Assembly: GCA_018376905.1 (NCBI GenBank)
Contig: JAHAAK010000021.1
Location: 1-39,837, forward strand
Direction: 5' to 3'
Source: Collinsella sp.
Lineage (GTDB): Bacteria > Actinomycetota > Coriobacteriia > Coriobacteriales > Coriobacteriaceae
DNA: 39,837 bases
Shown here: positions 31,773 to 39,836 of the stretch, in pieces
Layout of the letters: each line of letters opens with the position of its first letter
How positions within the stretch are numbered: the first letter of the stretch is position 1
Position numbers and translations under genes: made by a program
The notes under the pieces: generated by a model
The model's input: the letters and a program-made list of their open reading frames with translations, nothing else
What the model was told of the DNA's origin: nothing
The model's database searches: none

Positions 31773-33026
31773 CTAATCGTTGAAGCGGGATTGGCGGCCG
31801 AAGGATAGGGCGGTGTCGCCGAATTTGTCTCGGACGGCGTCGATGGCGACGGAGAGGTCGCGTCGGTCGCTGGATTGGGCCCCGCGGTCATCGATCTCGC
31901 AGAACAGGTCGGTTTGGATGCCGCCTTGGTGGTCGAAGTCGCTCATGCCGATGCCCGCTAAGCGAACATGCATGCCTTCCTGCCAGATGTTGTCGAGCAG
32001 TTCGAGTGCAACCGCCACGAAGATGTTTTCATCGTCGGTTGGATGAGGCAGCCGGCGCTGTGCCGTACGCCCGCTTCCATACGAATACTTGAGCTTGAGC
32101 GTCACCGTGGCGCCCGTTAGTCCCTGACGGCGCAGGCGGCGTCCCACTGACTCTCCCAACAGCGCAATCGCCGCCTCAATATCCCCACGCTCAGTTAAAT
32201 CTTTCGCAAAGGTGCGTTCATTGCTGACCGACTTGACCTCGCGCTCTTCATCGAGACTCGTGACTTCGGAGATTTCGAGTCCCAGCGCACGCTGGCGCAT
32301 GCGTTCGCCGTTGACGCCAAAAATAGAGGCCAGTGTGGACTCGGGCGCGCGCGAAAGCTCGCCGAGGGTGTAGATGCGCATGCGGCGCAGTCGCTCCTCG
32401 GCCGAGCGTCCGATGCCGCTCATGGCAGATACCGGCAGCGCGGCCAAAAAGCGCTGTTCCGTCCCGGGGCGCACGATGGTCAGCCCAAACGGCTTGTCGC
32501 GCTCACTCGCGATCTTGGCCACCGTCTTGTTGCAGCCGACGCCAATGGAGCACGTCACCCCCAGTGCCGCCACGCGGTCACTGATGCGTCGCGCCACCAG
32601 CAGCGGGTCCTCGGGCGCAAAGCGGCCCGGCGTAATATCGATAAAGGCCTCGTCGATGGACACGCGCTCAACGCGCGGGGTCTCGTCGGCGAGAATCGCC
32701 ATGACCTGCGCGCTCACCTCGCGGTAGCGATCAAAATGCCCATGCGTCCAAATCGCTTGCGGGCACAGACGCCGTGCCTCGGCCGAGGCCATGGCAGAAT
32801 GCACACCAAAGCGGCGCGCCTCATACGAACACGTGGACACGACGCCGCGCGATTCGGCGTCTCCGCCCACGATGAGCGGCTTGCCGCGCCACTCGGGATG
32901 GTCGAGCATTTCCACGCTGGCAAAAAACGCATCGAGGTCCATCAGGCCCACCGCCGGACCCGTCCAGCGCGGCGGCGTGACGCCCGCAGCATCCTCATAA
33001 CCGTATGTATGTTCGCGTCTTTCCAT
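31773..33026 (-). CDS. dinB: DNA polymerase IV (Y-family, translesion)
   Basis: This 417-aa polymerase copies past DNA lesions. Catalytic acidic residues are in MDLDAFFASVE (Asp30 first) and SIDEAFID near residue 122. The palm and fingers are complete, a helix-hairpin-helix region is visible at MSGIGRSAEERL, and the little finger follows with VSNERTFAKD. The C-terminus ends GRQSRFND, possibly a divergent clamp-binding motif. The ATG at 33026 has no ribosome site, but TATACT lies six bases upstream, so the mRNA may be leaderless. I see no convincing LexA box. It is convergent with rsfS and divergent from rpsP. Confidence 0.93.
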   Translation of the reverse strand: MERREHTYGYEDAAGVTPPRWTGPAVGLMDLDAFFASVEMLDHPEWRGKPLIVGGDAESRGVVSTCSYEARRFGVHSAMASAEARRLCPQAIWTHGHFDRYREVSAQVMAILADETPRVERVSIDEAFIDITPGRFAPEDPLLVARRISDRVAALGVTCSIGVGCNKTVAKIASERDKPFGLTIVRPGTEQRFLAALPVSAMSGIGRSAEERLRRMRIYTLGELSRAPESTLASIFGVNGERMRQRALGLEISEVTSLDEEREVKSVSNERTFAKDLTERGDIEAAIALLGESVGRRLRRQGLTGATVTLKLKYSYGSGRTAQRRLPHPTDDENIFVAVALELLDNIWQEGMHVRLAGIGMSDFDHQGGIQTDLFCEIDDRGAQSSDRRDLSVAIDAVRDKFGDTALSFGRQSRFND

Positions 33027-33032
33027 GTCATG

Positions 33033-33038
33033 AGTATA
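33033..33038 (-). promoter_or_regulatory. Candidate -10 box for leaderless dinB mRNA
   Basis: TATACT on the minus strand ends six bases before the dinB ATG, which would put the transcript start at or next to the A of ATG. No -35 of quality is seen and there is no ribosome site, which fits the leaderless pattern common in actinobacteria. Confidence 0.4.
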
Positions 33039-33142
33039 CCGCGCAGCTCATGTGGGGTGCGTGGATGTGCTTGCAAATCGTGAATTCTTGTCTAAGATAT
33101 GGATTTGCCTTCGACTACACCGAAGAAGTTGGTCTCACGGAC

Positions 33143-33171
33143 TTCACCTGCCCGCGTCGATGGCGTATTAT
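33143..33171 (+). promoter_or_regulatory. Candidate promoter of the rpsP operon
   Basis: TTCACC (33143-33148), a 17-base spacer and TATTAT (33166-33171) lie 57 bases before the rpsP start. The 200-base dinB-rpsP gap holds no gene that I can support. Confidence 0.5.
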
Positions 33172-33227
33172 GTTCAACTGTTTGTTTGTAGTTGCAGCCT
33201 AAAGCTGCTTGGTTGGAGGAGTTTCCT

Positions 33228-33569
33228 TTGGCAGTCAAGATTCGCCTTGCTCGTCACGGCGCTAAGAAGCGTCCGTACTACCGTGTCGTCGTCGCCGATT
33301 CCCGCGCCCCGCGTGACGGTCGTATCATCGAGGAGGTTGGCCGCTACAACCCGATGACCGCCCCCAAGACCATCAACCTCGACCTCGAGAAGATCGCCGA
33401 CTGGCAGTCCAAGGGTGCTCAGCTCACCGACGCTGTCGCCGCTCTGGTCAAGGCCGCCAACGAGGGCGAGAAGACCGAGACCGTCGTCAAGAAGTCCAAG
33501 AAGCAGCTCGCCAAAGAGGCCGAGGCCGCTAAGGCTGCCGCTGAGGCCGCTGAGGGCGCCGAGGAGTAA
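33228..33569 (+). CDS. rpsP: 30S ribosomal protein S16
   Basis: S16 (113 aa) binds 16S rRNA during small-subunit assembly. The core AVKIRLARHGAKKRPYYRVVVADSRAPRDGR is diagnostic. The start is TTG at 33228, eight bases after GGAGG; the frame extending to 33192 would add 12 unrelated residues. The C-terminus is an Ala/Glu/Lys-rich tail (EAEAAKAAAEAAEGAEE). It leads the rpsP-khpA-rimM-trmD-lepB block. Confidence 0.96.
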   Translation: MAVKIRLARHGAKKRPYYRVVVADSRAPRDGRIIEEVGRYNPMTAPKTINLDLEKIADWQSKGAQLTDAVAALVKAANEGEKTETVVKKSKKQLAKEAEAAKAAAEAAEGAEE

Positions 33570-33572
33570 ATC

Positions 33573-33857
33573 GTGCCTGAGGTTGACGCTGCACAGCTCG
33601 AGGGTGAGGCAATGCTCTCAGATCGCATCGCCGATCTCGTCGAATATCTCGTTGTTCAGATCGTCGACGACCCGGATTCCGTGAGCCTTGAGGTCATCGA
33701 TGGTGACGACGCCTCTACGATTGAGGTTTCGGTTGCCGAGGATGACGTCGCTAAGGTCATCGGCCGTCGTGGCCGTACCATCAAGGCCATTCGCACGCTC
33801 GCCCGTGCACTGGCCGCTCGCCTCGACACTGCTGTCGAGGTAGAGGTTCTGGGCTAG
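33573..33857 (+). CDS. khpA: KH-domain RNA-binding protein KhpA
   Basis: This 94-aa single KH-domain protein binds RNA, usually with KhpB, and affects cell elongation and division in Gram-positives. The GxxG loop is in KVIGRRGRTIKAIRTL near residue 65, preceded by the DRIADLVEYLV helix. The start is GTG at 33573, three bases after rpsP, so translation is probably coupled. Its position between rpsP and rimM is the common one. Confidence 0.93.
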   Translation: MPEVDAAQLEGEAMLSDRIADLVEYLVVQIVDDPDSVSLEVIDGDDASTIEVSVAEDDVAKVIGRRGRTIKAIRTLARALAARLDTAVEVEVLG

Positions 33858-33861
33858 GACC

Positions 33862-34383
33862 TTGAGGTCCCAGTACAAAAACATCGCCCGTGTGGTCAAG
33901 CCGCACGGAAGGAAGGGGGAGGTCCTCGCGCAGCCGCTGCGGGGGCTTCCTTCTGTATTGGAGCCGGGTATGCGCGTCGCCCTGACGCCGCCGGCGCTCA
34001 GGCGTGACCGCTTTTGTACGGTTGTGTCCGTCACCGATACGGGCGATGGCGATCTGGTCTCGTTTGAGGGCATTGACGACTTGACAGCCGCTGAGGGCAT
34101 CACGGGATGCTACGTGCTGGCTAACCGTGACGACTTTGAGCTCGATTCGCTCGATGCCGCCTATACCGACCTTATGGGTCGCGAGGTGGTCGACGAGCGT
34201 TTCGGTTCCCTCGGAACGATCGTCGAGATCATGTCGACGCCCGCCAACGATGTTTGGGTTGTCGAGGGCGATCGGTACGGCGAGGTGCTGATTCCCGTGA
34301 TCGAGCAGGTTGTACTCGATCTTCCCGACACAGGAACAATTTCCGTCCATGTTATGGACGGCTTGATCGATATGGACAAGTAG
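33862..34383 (+). CDS. rimM: 16S rRNA processing protein RimM
   Basis: This 173-aa assembly factor helps mature the 30S head. The N-terminal RimM barrel starts IARVVKPHGRKGEVLAQPL and the PRC-like C-terminal domain contains LMGREVVDE and EVLIPVIEQVV. The start is TTG at 33862, four bases after khpA, with only a weak GGA ahead of it; coupling to khpA may be needed. trmD follows after ten bases. Confidence 0.93.
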   Translation: MRSQYKNIARVVKPHGRKGEVLAQPLRGLPSVLEPGMRVALTPPALRRDRFCTVVSVTDTGDGDLVSFEGIDDLTAAEGITGCYVLANRDDFELDSLDAAYTDLMGREVVDERFGSLGTIVEIMSTPANDVWVVEGDRYGEVLIPVIEQVVLDLPDTGTISVHVMDGLIDMDK

Positions 34384-34393
34384 GGAGGACAAC

Positions 34394-35152
34394 ATGCTGA
34401 TTGAGACCCTTTCGGTCTTTCCCGAGATGTTTGAGCCCGTCATGTCCACATCGATCTTGGGCCGCGCCCGCAAGGCCGGCCTTTTTGATTTTAAGGCCTA
34501 TAACCTGCGTGACTGGACGCACGACCGCCATCGTACCGTCGATGACGAGCCGTACGGCGGCGGGCAGGGCATGCTCATGAAGGTCGAGCCCATCGCCGAG
34601 GCCATCGAGGCTATTAGCTCCGAGGGTCCCAAGCCCACCGTGGTGTTCTTTACGCCCTGCGGCGAGCCCTTTACGCAGCATGTGGCCGAGCGCCTGCTCA
34701 AAAGCGAGCGTCTGCTGTTTGTATGCAGCCGCTACGAGGGCGTCGACGAGCGCGCGTATGCGTATGCCGACGAGCGCCTGTCGATCGGCGACTACGTGCT
34801 CACGGGCGGCGAGCTTCCTGCTATGGTCGTTGCCGATGCCGTCGTGCGTCTGATTCCCGGCGCCCTTGGTGACGAGATGAGCAACGTCGATGAGTCGTTC
34901 TCGACTGCCGAGGACGGTGGCCTGCTCGAGTACGCGCAGTACACCCGCCCCGCCGAGTTCAACGGCGAGGGTGTACCGCCGGTGCTCGTGAGCGGCGACC
35001 ATGCGAAGGTTGACGCCTGGCGCCGTAAGAATGCCATCGAGCGCACCTGCCGCTGGCGTCCCGACCTGATCGAGACGGCGCGGCTTACGCCCGAGGAGCG
35101 CGCATACGCGCAGGACATCCTGGACGCATCGTATTCGCAGAGCGAGGAGTGA
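34394..35152 (+). CDS. trmD: tRNA (guanine-N1)-methyltransferase
   Basis: This 252-aa SPOUT enzyme methylates G37 of tRNAs that read CNN codons, preventing frameshifts. The family motifs LIETLSVFPEMFE at the start, DDEPYGGGQGMLMK near residue 50, LFVCSRYEGVDERA near residue 112 and the knot segment SIGDYVLTGGELPAMV are all present. The start ATG at 34394 follows TAGGGAGG. rplS, which often follows trmD, is absent; lepB comes next. Confidence 0.97.
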   Translation: MLIETLSVFPEMFEPVMSTSILGRARKAGLFDFKAYNLRDWTHDRHRTVDDEPYGGGQGMLMKVEPIAEAIEAISSEGPKPTVVFFTPCGEPFTQHVAERLLKSERLLFVCSRYEGVDERAYAYADERLSIGDYVLTGGELPAMVVADAVVRLIPGALGDEMSNVDESFSTAEDGGLLEYAQYTRPAEFNGEGVPPVLVSGDHAKVDAWRRKNAIERTCRWRPDLIETARLTPEERAYAQDILDASYSQSEE

Positions 35153-35154
35153 GA

Positions 35155-35718
35155 ATGGTTCCAGCGCAGCATTCCGTGCTAAAGGGTGCGTTTGAGTGGA
35201 TCGTGGTCGTCGCGATCGCACTGGTCGCCACCTTCCTGATTCGCTCGTTTGTGGTCGAGCCCTTTGTGGTGCCCACCGGTTCCATGGAGTCCACGATCGA
35301 GATCGGCGACCAGATCTTGGCGCAAAAGGTGAGCCTCGAGCTCGGCCAGCCCGTCAGCCAAGGCGATATCGTGGTGTTCCACAACCCCGATGGCACCTCC
35401 GAGCACGATGTTCTCGTCAAGCGTGTTATTGCCACGGCCGGCCAGACGGTCGACCTCCAGGATGGCAAGGTGGTCGTTGACGGCCAGGCGCTCGACGAGG
35501 ACTACACGACCGGCATGAGCTGGCCGCTTTCGGTCCAGGCTCCCGGCGCTCAGGTAAGCTATCCCTACACCGTTCCCGACGGGTGCGTGTGGGTGATGGG
35601 CGACAACCGCGAAAACTCTGCCGACTCACGCTACTTTGGTCCCGTCGATCGCTCTGATTTGATCGCCGTGGCGCTTGTGCGCTACTGGCCGCTCAACCGC
35701 ATCGGCACTATCGATTAA
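35155..35718 (+). CDS. lepB: Signal peptidase I
   Basis: This 187-aa membrane protease removes signal peptides from secreted proteins. One N-terminal membrane helix (about residues 14-34) precedes the catalytic Ser43 in PTGSMEST. The general-base Lys89 is in VKRVIATAG, and GDNRENSADSRYFGPV closes the fold. The length is that of the short Gram-positive form. The start ATG at 35155 is five bases after GAGGAG, which lies in the end of trmD. Confidence 0.95.
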   Translation: MVPAQHSVLKGAFEWIVVVAIALVATFLIRSFVVEPFVVPTGSMESTIEIGDQILAQKVSLELGQPVSQGDIVVFHNPDGTSEHDVLVKRVIATAGQTVDLQDGKVVVDGQALDEDYTTGMSWPLSVQAPGAQVSYPYTVPDGCVWVMGDNRENSADSRYFGPVDRSDLIAVALVRYWPLNRIGTID

Positions 35719-35777
35719 AAACCGCTATAGTACAGTACCTAACCGTGTAATCGTTTCGACGAGGGGATATTAGAGGC

Positions 35778-36689
35778 ATGAACGCTTCATCGCTTTCCTT
35801 CCAAGACATCATCCTGCGCCTCCAGCAGTACTGGGGCGAGCAGGGCTGCGTCATTATGCAGCCCTATGACTCCGAGGTCGGTGCCGGTACCTTCCACACC
35901 GCGACCACGCTGCGCTCGCTCGGTCCTGCCGAGTGGCGTACCTGCTACGCTCAGCCCTGCCGCCGTCCTGCCGACGGTCGCTACGGCGAGAATCCCAACC
36001 GCATGCAGCACTACTATCAGTTCCAGGTGCTCATCAAGCCGTCGCCGGTCAACGCCCAGGAGCTTTACCTGGGGTCTCTTGCCGCTATCGGTCTGGACCC
36101 CAACGACCATGACGTCCGTTTTGTCGAGGATGACTGGGAGAGCCCGACCCTGGGCGCCTGGGGCCTTGGCTGGGAGGTCTGGCTCAACGGCATGGAGGTC
36201 ACGCAGTTTACGTACTTCCAGCAGGTAGGCGGCATCGAGGTCGATCCCGTGCCCGTCGAGATCACCTATGGTCTGGAGCGCATCGCCATGTACGCCCAGG
36301 GTGTCAACTCCGTCTACGACCTGGTTTGGAGCTACCTGCCCGATGGCACGCCCATGACCTACGGCGACGTGTTCCTGGAGAACGAGCGCGAGTTTAGTGC
36401 CTACAACTTTGAGGTCGCCAACGTCGAGATGATGCGTCAGAAGTTTGACGACTACGAGGCCGAGTGCCACTCCTGTCTGGAGCGCAAGCTGCCGCTGCCC
36501 GCATACGACTGCGTCATGAAGTGCAGCCATGCCTTCAACCTGCTCGATGCCCGCGGTGCGCTGTCCGCGGTCGAGCGTGCTAACTACATCCTGCGCGTCC
36601 GCGCCGTCGCCAAGGCGTGCTGCGAGGCCTATATGGCCGAGGTCGCCGGAGTCCACGAGAATGCTGACCAGGAAGGCGAGGTGGCGTAA
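35778..36689 (+). CDS. glyQ: Glycyl-tRNA synthetase alpha subunit
   Basis: This 303-aa catalytic subunit of the alpha2beta2 enzyme activates glycine. It shows LRLQQYWGEQGCVIMQPYDSEVGAGTFH at the start, RRPADGRYGENPNRMQHYYQFQV (motif 2 region) and EITYGLERIAMYAQG (motif 3). The start ATG at 35778 follows GAGGGG. The 59-base gap after lepB has a -10-like TATAGT at 35726-35731 and no T-box. glyS follows after three bases. Confidence 0.97.
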   Translation: MNASSLSFQDIILRLQQYWGEQGCVIMQPYDSEVGAGTFHTATTLRSLGPAEWRTCYAQPCRRPADGRYGENPNRMQHYYQFQVLIKPSPVNAQELYLGSLAAIGLDPNDHDVRFVEDDWESPTLGAWGLGWEVWLNGMEVTQFTYFQQVGGIEVDPVPVEITYGLERIAMYAQGVNSVYDLVWSYLPDGTPMTYGDVFLENEREFSAYNFEVANVEMMRQKFDDYEAECHSCLERKLPLPAYDCVMKCSHAFNLLDARGALSAVERANYILRVRAVAKACCEAYMAEVAGVHENADQEGEVA

Positions 36690-36692
36690 GCC

Positions 36693-38789
36693 ATGGCAGA
36701 CGCTAAGGATTTCCTGTTTGAGATTGGTACGGAGGAAATGCCCTCCGCACCGCTGAACAATGCCGTCAAGCAGCTCGGCACCATGATTGCCAAGGGCCTC
36801 GACGAGGCCGGTCTGGCCCATGACGAGGTCCGCGTGATCTCGAGCCCGCGTCGTCTGGCTGCGCTCGTGGCCAACGTCGCCACCGCGACCGATGAGGTCC
36901 ATGAGGTCAAGCGCGGTCCCGCGGCAAACATTGCCTTTGATGCCGACAGCAACCCCACCAAGGCCGCCCAGGGCTTCGCCCGCAAGTGCGGTGTGGCTGC
37001 CGAGGACCTGGTCCGTCGCGAGGACACCGACGGCCGCGAGTACGTGTTCGCCGAGAAGAACATTCCCTCCGCACCGGCTACCCCGATCCTGACGGTTCTG
37101 TGCGAGAAGACGATCGCCGGCCTGCAGTGGCCCAACTACCGCAGCCAGCGCTGGGGCCACGAGCACGCTACGTTTGTTCGTCCGGTCCGTTGGATCTGCT
37201 GCCTTTTGGGCGAGGACGTCGTGCCCGTGTCGTTTGCCGACGTGACGAGCGGCAACACCACTCGTGGTCATCGCGTTCTGGGCCCCGGTGACCATGTGGT
37301 CGCCAGCCCCGCCGTCTACGAGCAGGTGCTCGAGGACGCCGGCGTGCTCTCTGCCGAGCGTCGCCGTGAGGCTATCCTTGCCGGTATCGCCGAAGTCGAG
37401 GCTGCGCGCCCCGGCTGCCATGTCGACACGCCCAAGAAGGTCTTCGAGGAGGTCATCAACCTCTGCGAGTGGCCGACGGTGCTCGTCGGTACCTTTGACG
37501 AGGAGTTCCTCAAGGTCCCGCACGAGATCATCTGCGAGTCCATGCTCACCAACCAGCGCTACTTCCCGATCTATGACGGCGAGGGCAAGCTCACGCGTGA
37601 GTTCGTGGTCGTTTCCAACAGCAAGCCCGAGAACGCCGAGCGCGTGATCGACGGCAACGAGCGCGTCGTGCGTGCCCGTCTGGACGATGCCAAGTTCTTC
37701 TACGAGGAGGACCTGAAGATTTCCCTCGACGAGTTCCGTGAGCGTCTGGCCAATGTCGCCTTCCAGGAGAAGCTCGGTAGCGTGCTCGCCAAGTCCGATC
37801 GCATCGAGCAGCTCGCGCTCGCTATTGCCCGTGAGGCACACCTGGGTGCTCACCTGGCAGCCGATGCCGGCCGCGCCGCGCACCTGTGCAAGGCCGACCT
37901 GGTGTCTAACGCCGTCGTCGAGTTCACGAGCCAGCAGGGCGTGATGGGCGGTTATTACGCGACCGCGATGGGGGAGAACGACGAGGTCGCTCATGCTATT
38001 CGCGATCACTATCGTCCTCGCTTTGCCGGTGACGAGCTGCCCGAGGGCACCGTTGGCTGCATCGTGGCCTGTGCCGACAAGCTCGATACCATCGCCGGTA
38101 TCTTTGCCATCGGCGAGCCCCCGACCGGCTCTTCGGACCCCTACGCGCTGCGTCGTGCCGCTATCGGCATCATCAACATCCTGCGCGATCGTCTGCCGAT
38201 TGACCCCACGTCGCTCATCGACTTCGCTCTCGAGCTCTATAGCGAGCAGGGCATTGAGTTCGACACCGCCAAGGTCGCCCAGCAGGTCCGTGACTTCTTC
38301 CACGGCCGTCTGGTGAGCATGGCCCGCGACGAGAAGATTCCGGCCGATACCGTCGCCGCCGTCTCCGCGGTGCACATCATCGCCCCGTCCGTCTTCTTCG
38401 CCCGCTGCGCCGCGCTCGATGAGGCCCGCAAGAATGACGCCGAGACCTTCGACAACCTGGCGACCGCCTATGCCCGCGCCGCGCACATCTCCAAGCCCGA
38501 GCTGGGTGCGGAGTACGACCGCAGCCTGATGGGCGAGGCCGAACTCGCGCTTGCCGATGCCTCCGAGGCCGCTCAGACCGCTGTCGATGCTGCCCTTGCT
38601 GCCGAGGACTACCCGGCCGCATTTGCCGCCCTCGCCGCCCTGCGCGCGCCCATCGACCGCTTCTTCGATGAGGTCATGGTCATGGACAAGGACGAGCAGC
38701 TTCGCGATAATCGCCTTAAGCTGCTCAACCGCTTCGAGGCCGTTTTCTCCGGCATCGCCAACATCGGTGAGCTTGCCCGCAAAAAGTAA
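36693..38789 (+). CDS. glyS: Glycyl-tRNA synthetase beta subunit
   Basis: This 698-aa subunit binds tRNA-Gly and completes the bacterial-type heterotetramer. It begins with the family start FLFEIGTEEMPSAPL and has the RSQRWGHEHATFVRPVRWI segment near residue 150, an HD-like region (HLCKADLVSNAVVEFTSQQGVMGGYYA, about residue 390) and a C-terminal anticodon-binding-like domain (FFDEVMVMDKDEQLRDNRLKLL). The two-subunit enzyme distinguishes this organism from most high-GC actinobacteria, which use a single-chain GlyRS. Confidence 0.97.
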   Translation: MADAKDFLFEIGTEEMPSAPLNNAVKQLGTMIAKGLDEAGLAHDEVRVISSPRRLAALVANVATATDEVHEVKRGPAANIAFDADSNPTKAAQGFARKCGVAAEDLVRREDTDGREYVFAEKNIPSAPATPILTVLCEKTIAGLQWPNYRSQRWGHEHATFVRPVRWICCLLGEDVVPVSFADVTSGNTTRGHRVLGPGDHVVASPAVYEQVLEDAGVLSAERRREAILAGIAEVEAARPGCHVDTPKKVFEEVINLCEWPTVLVGTFDEEFLKVPHEIICESMLTNQRYFPIYDGEGKLTREFVVVSNSKPENAERVIDGNERVVRARLDDAKFFYEEDLKISLDEFRERLANVAFQEKLGSVLAKSDRIEQLALAIAREAHLGAHLAADAGRAAHLCKADLVSNAVVEFTSQQGVMGGYYATAMGENDEVAHAIRDHYRPRFAGDELPEGTVGCIVACADKLDTIAGIFAIGEPPTGSSDPYALRRAAIGIINILRDRLPIDPTSLIDFALELYSEQGIEFDTAKVAQQVRDFFHGRLVSMARDEKIPADTVAAVSAVHIIAPSVFFARCAALDEARKNDAETFDNLATAYARAAHISKPELGAEYDRSLMGEAELALADASEAAQTAVDAALAAEDYPAAFAALAALRAPIDRFFDEVMVMDKDEQLRDNRLKLLNRFEAVFSGIANIGELARKK

Positions 38790-38823
38790 GCTATCCTGCG
38801 CATAAGCGCAAAAGGAGCCCCGC

Positions 38824-39699
38824 ATGGATTGCCCGGTCACCGCTCGTCCCACCGTTATCGTTATCTCCGACTCGCTCGGTGATACCGCTTGTGAGGTGGT
38901 GCTTGCGGCGTCCGGGCAATTTGATGAAGGGGCTTTTCGTGTTTTACGTCTGCCTAAGGTGACCTCGGTGGAGCAGGTTAAGTCGTTTGTGGGTCCGCAT
39001 GTCGATGCGGACCATCGCGATATCGCCGTATTCCACACAATTGTCGATCCGGCGCTTCGTGCTCGCGTGCTCGACTACTTGGGCATGCTGCACATTCGCT
39101 CGGTCGACCTGATCGGCCCGACGCTTGCCGTGCTGTCGTCGCTTATCGGCGTGCCGCCAAAAGGAGTGGCGGGTGTGATCCATAAGACCGATGACCGGTA
39201 TTTCCACCGCATCGAGGCCATGGAGTACTTTGTCGAGCACGATGACGGACGTGGTTGCGACGATCTGTCGGGTGCCGATATCGTGCTGCTGGGCGTGTCG
39301 CGCACATCCAAGACGCCGCTGTCGATGTATTTGGCCTATCAGGGCTACAAGGTCGCCAACGTTCCGTTGGCGCACGGTATGGAGCCGCCCAAGTCGATTT
39401 ACGAGGTAGACCCGATGCGGTTGTTTGGCCTGATTTCGACCGTCGACGTTATTTCTGAGATTCGCGATAGCCGCTTGGGCGACGACTATGCCCGTGCCGT
39501 CGCCGGCTCCTATGCCGAGCCCGAGAGCGTGCGAAGCGAGCTCGAGGAGGCTCGTGCTCTCATGAAGCGCCTGGGTTGCTTTGTAGTGCGTACCGACGGC
39601 AAGGCGATCGAGGAGAGCGCCTCCGAGATCATCGCTCACCTCGATGAGATCCAGGAAGCAAGGGCCCGCCGAGCCGCCCGCCGCGCCCAGCAGCGGTAA
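38824..39699 (+). CDS. ppsR: Pyruvate, phosphate dikinase / PEP synthase regulatory protein (kinase-pyrophosphorylase)
   Basis: This 291-aa DUF299 protein switches pyruvate phosphate dikinase or PEP synthase on and off by ADP-dependent phosphorylation and Pi-dependent dephosphorylation of a Thr. Family signatures are VISDSLGDTAC at residues 12-22, HKTDDRYFHRIEAMEYFVEHDDG, a P-loop-like GVSRTSKTPLSMYLA and LFGLISTVDVI. The C-terminus is Arg/Ala-rich. The start ATG at 38824 follows AAAAGGAG. The order glyQ-glyS-ppsR is also seen near dnaG/sigA in Firmicutes. Its target enzyme is not in this window. Confidence 0.92.
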   Translation: MDCPVTARPTVIVISDSLGDTACEVVLAASGQFDEGAFRVLRLPKVTSVEQVKSFVGPHVDADHRDIAVFHTIVDPALRARVLDYLGMLHIRSVDLIGPTLAVLSSLIGVPPKGVAGVIHKTDDRYFHRIEAMEYFVEHDDGRGCDDLSGADIVLLGVSRTSKTPLSMYLAYQGYKVANVPLAHGMEPPKSIYEVDPMRLFGLISTVDVISEIRDSRLGDDYARAVAGSYAEPESVRSELEEARALMKRLGCFVVRTDGKAIEESASEIIAHLDEIQEARARRAARRAQQR

Positions 39700-39704
39700 C
39701 TACT

Positions 39705-39742
39705 GAGTAGCTAATTTGGCACGTGTCTCTATAGTATTGGGT
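39705..39742. repeat. Possible diverged REP-like element
   Basis: The stretch GAGTAGCTAATTTGGCACG resembles the left half of the 5964 element (GTAG-TAATTTGGGACGG), and the right edge GGGTAG matches its end motif in direct rather than inverted form. It directly abuts the terminal inverted repeat. The match is partial. Confidence 0.35.
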
Positions 39743-39781
39743 AGTGTCGAGAAAGTTGGTGTAGCGCCCGATCCGAAGTGA
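39740..39781 (+). pseudogene. Duplicated 3' end of the glycosyltransferase gene
   Basis: Read on the plus strand, these 42 bases give GSVEKVGVAPDPK and TGA, identical to the C-terminus of the glycosyltransferase at 56-1018. The frame upstream of it runs into a stop at 39704-39706 and has no glycosyltransferase sequence. It is a remnant carried by the terminal inverted repeat, or an assembly effect. Confidence 0.7.
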
Positions 39782-39836
39782 GTCGGCCCGGCGTACTGGA
39801 ATCTGGAATACGGTTGATATCCTATGCCGCCTCGAC
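39740..39836. repeat. Right arm of 97-bp terminal inverted repeat
   Basis: Exact reverse complement of bases 1-97. One further base (39837) lies outside the arm. Because it reaches the edge of the window, the true repeat may be longer. Confidence 0.9.

Noticed and set aside
33001..33020. Possible LexA box (CGAACATACATACG) at dinB
   Set aside because: Only one half matches the Gram-positive consensus and it lies inside the coding sequence.
35719..35777. T-box riboswitch upstream of glyQ
   Set aside because: The gap is 59 bases, too short, and lacks the conserved T-box sequence and a terminator.
35787..39038. 1083-codon open frame on the minus strand opposite glyQ-glyS
   Set aside because: It is the mirror of two well-conserved + strand genes. 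High GC at third positions removes stops from the complementary frame. The translation is low-complexity with no recognisable domain.
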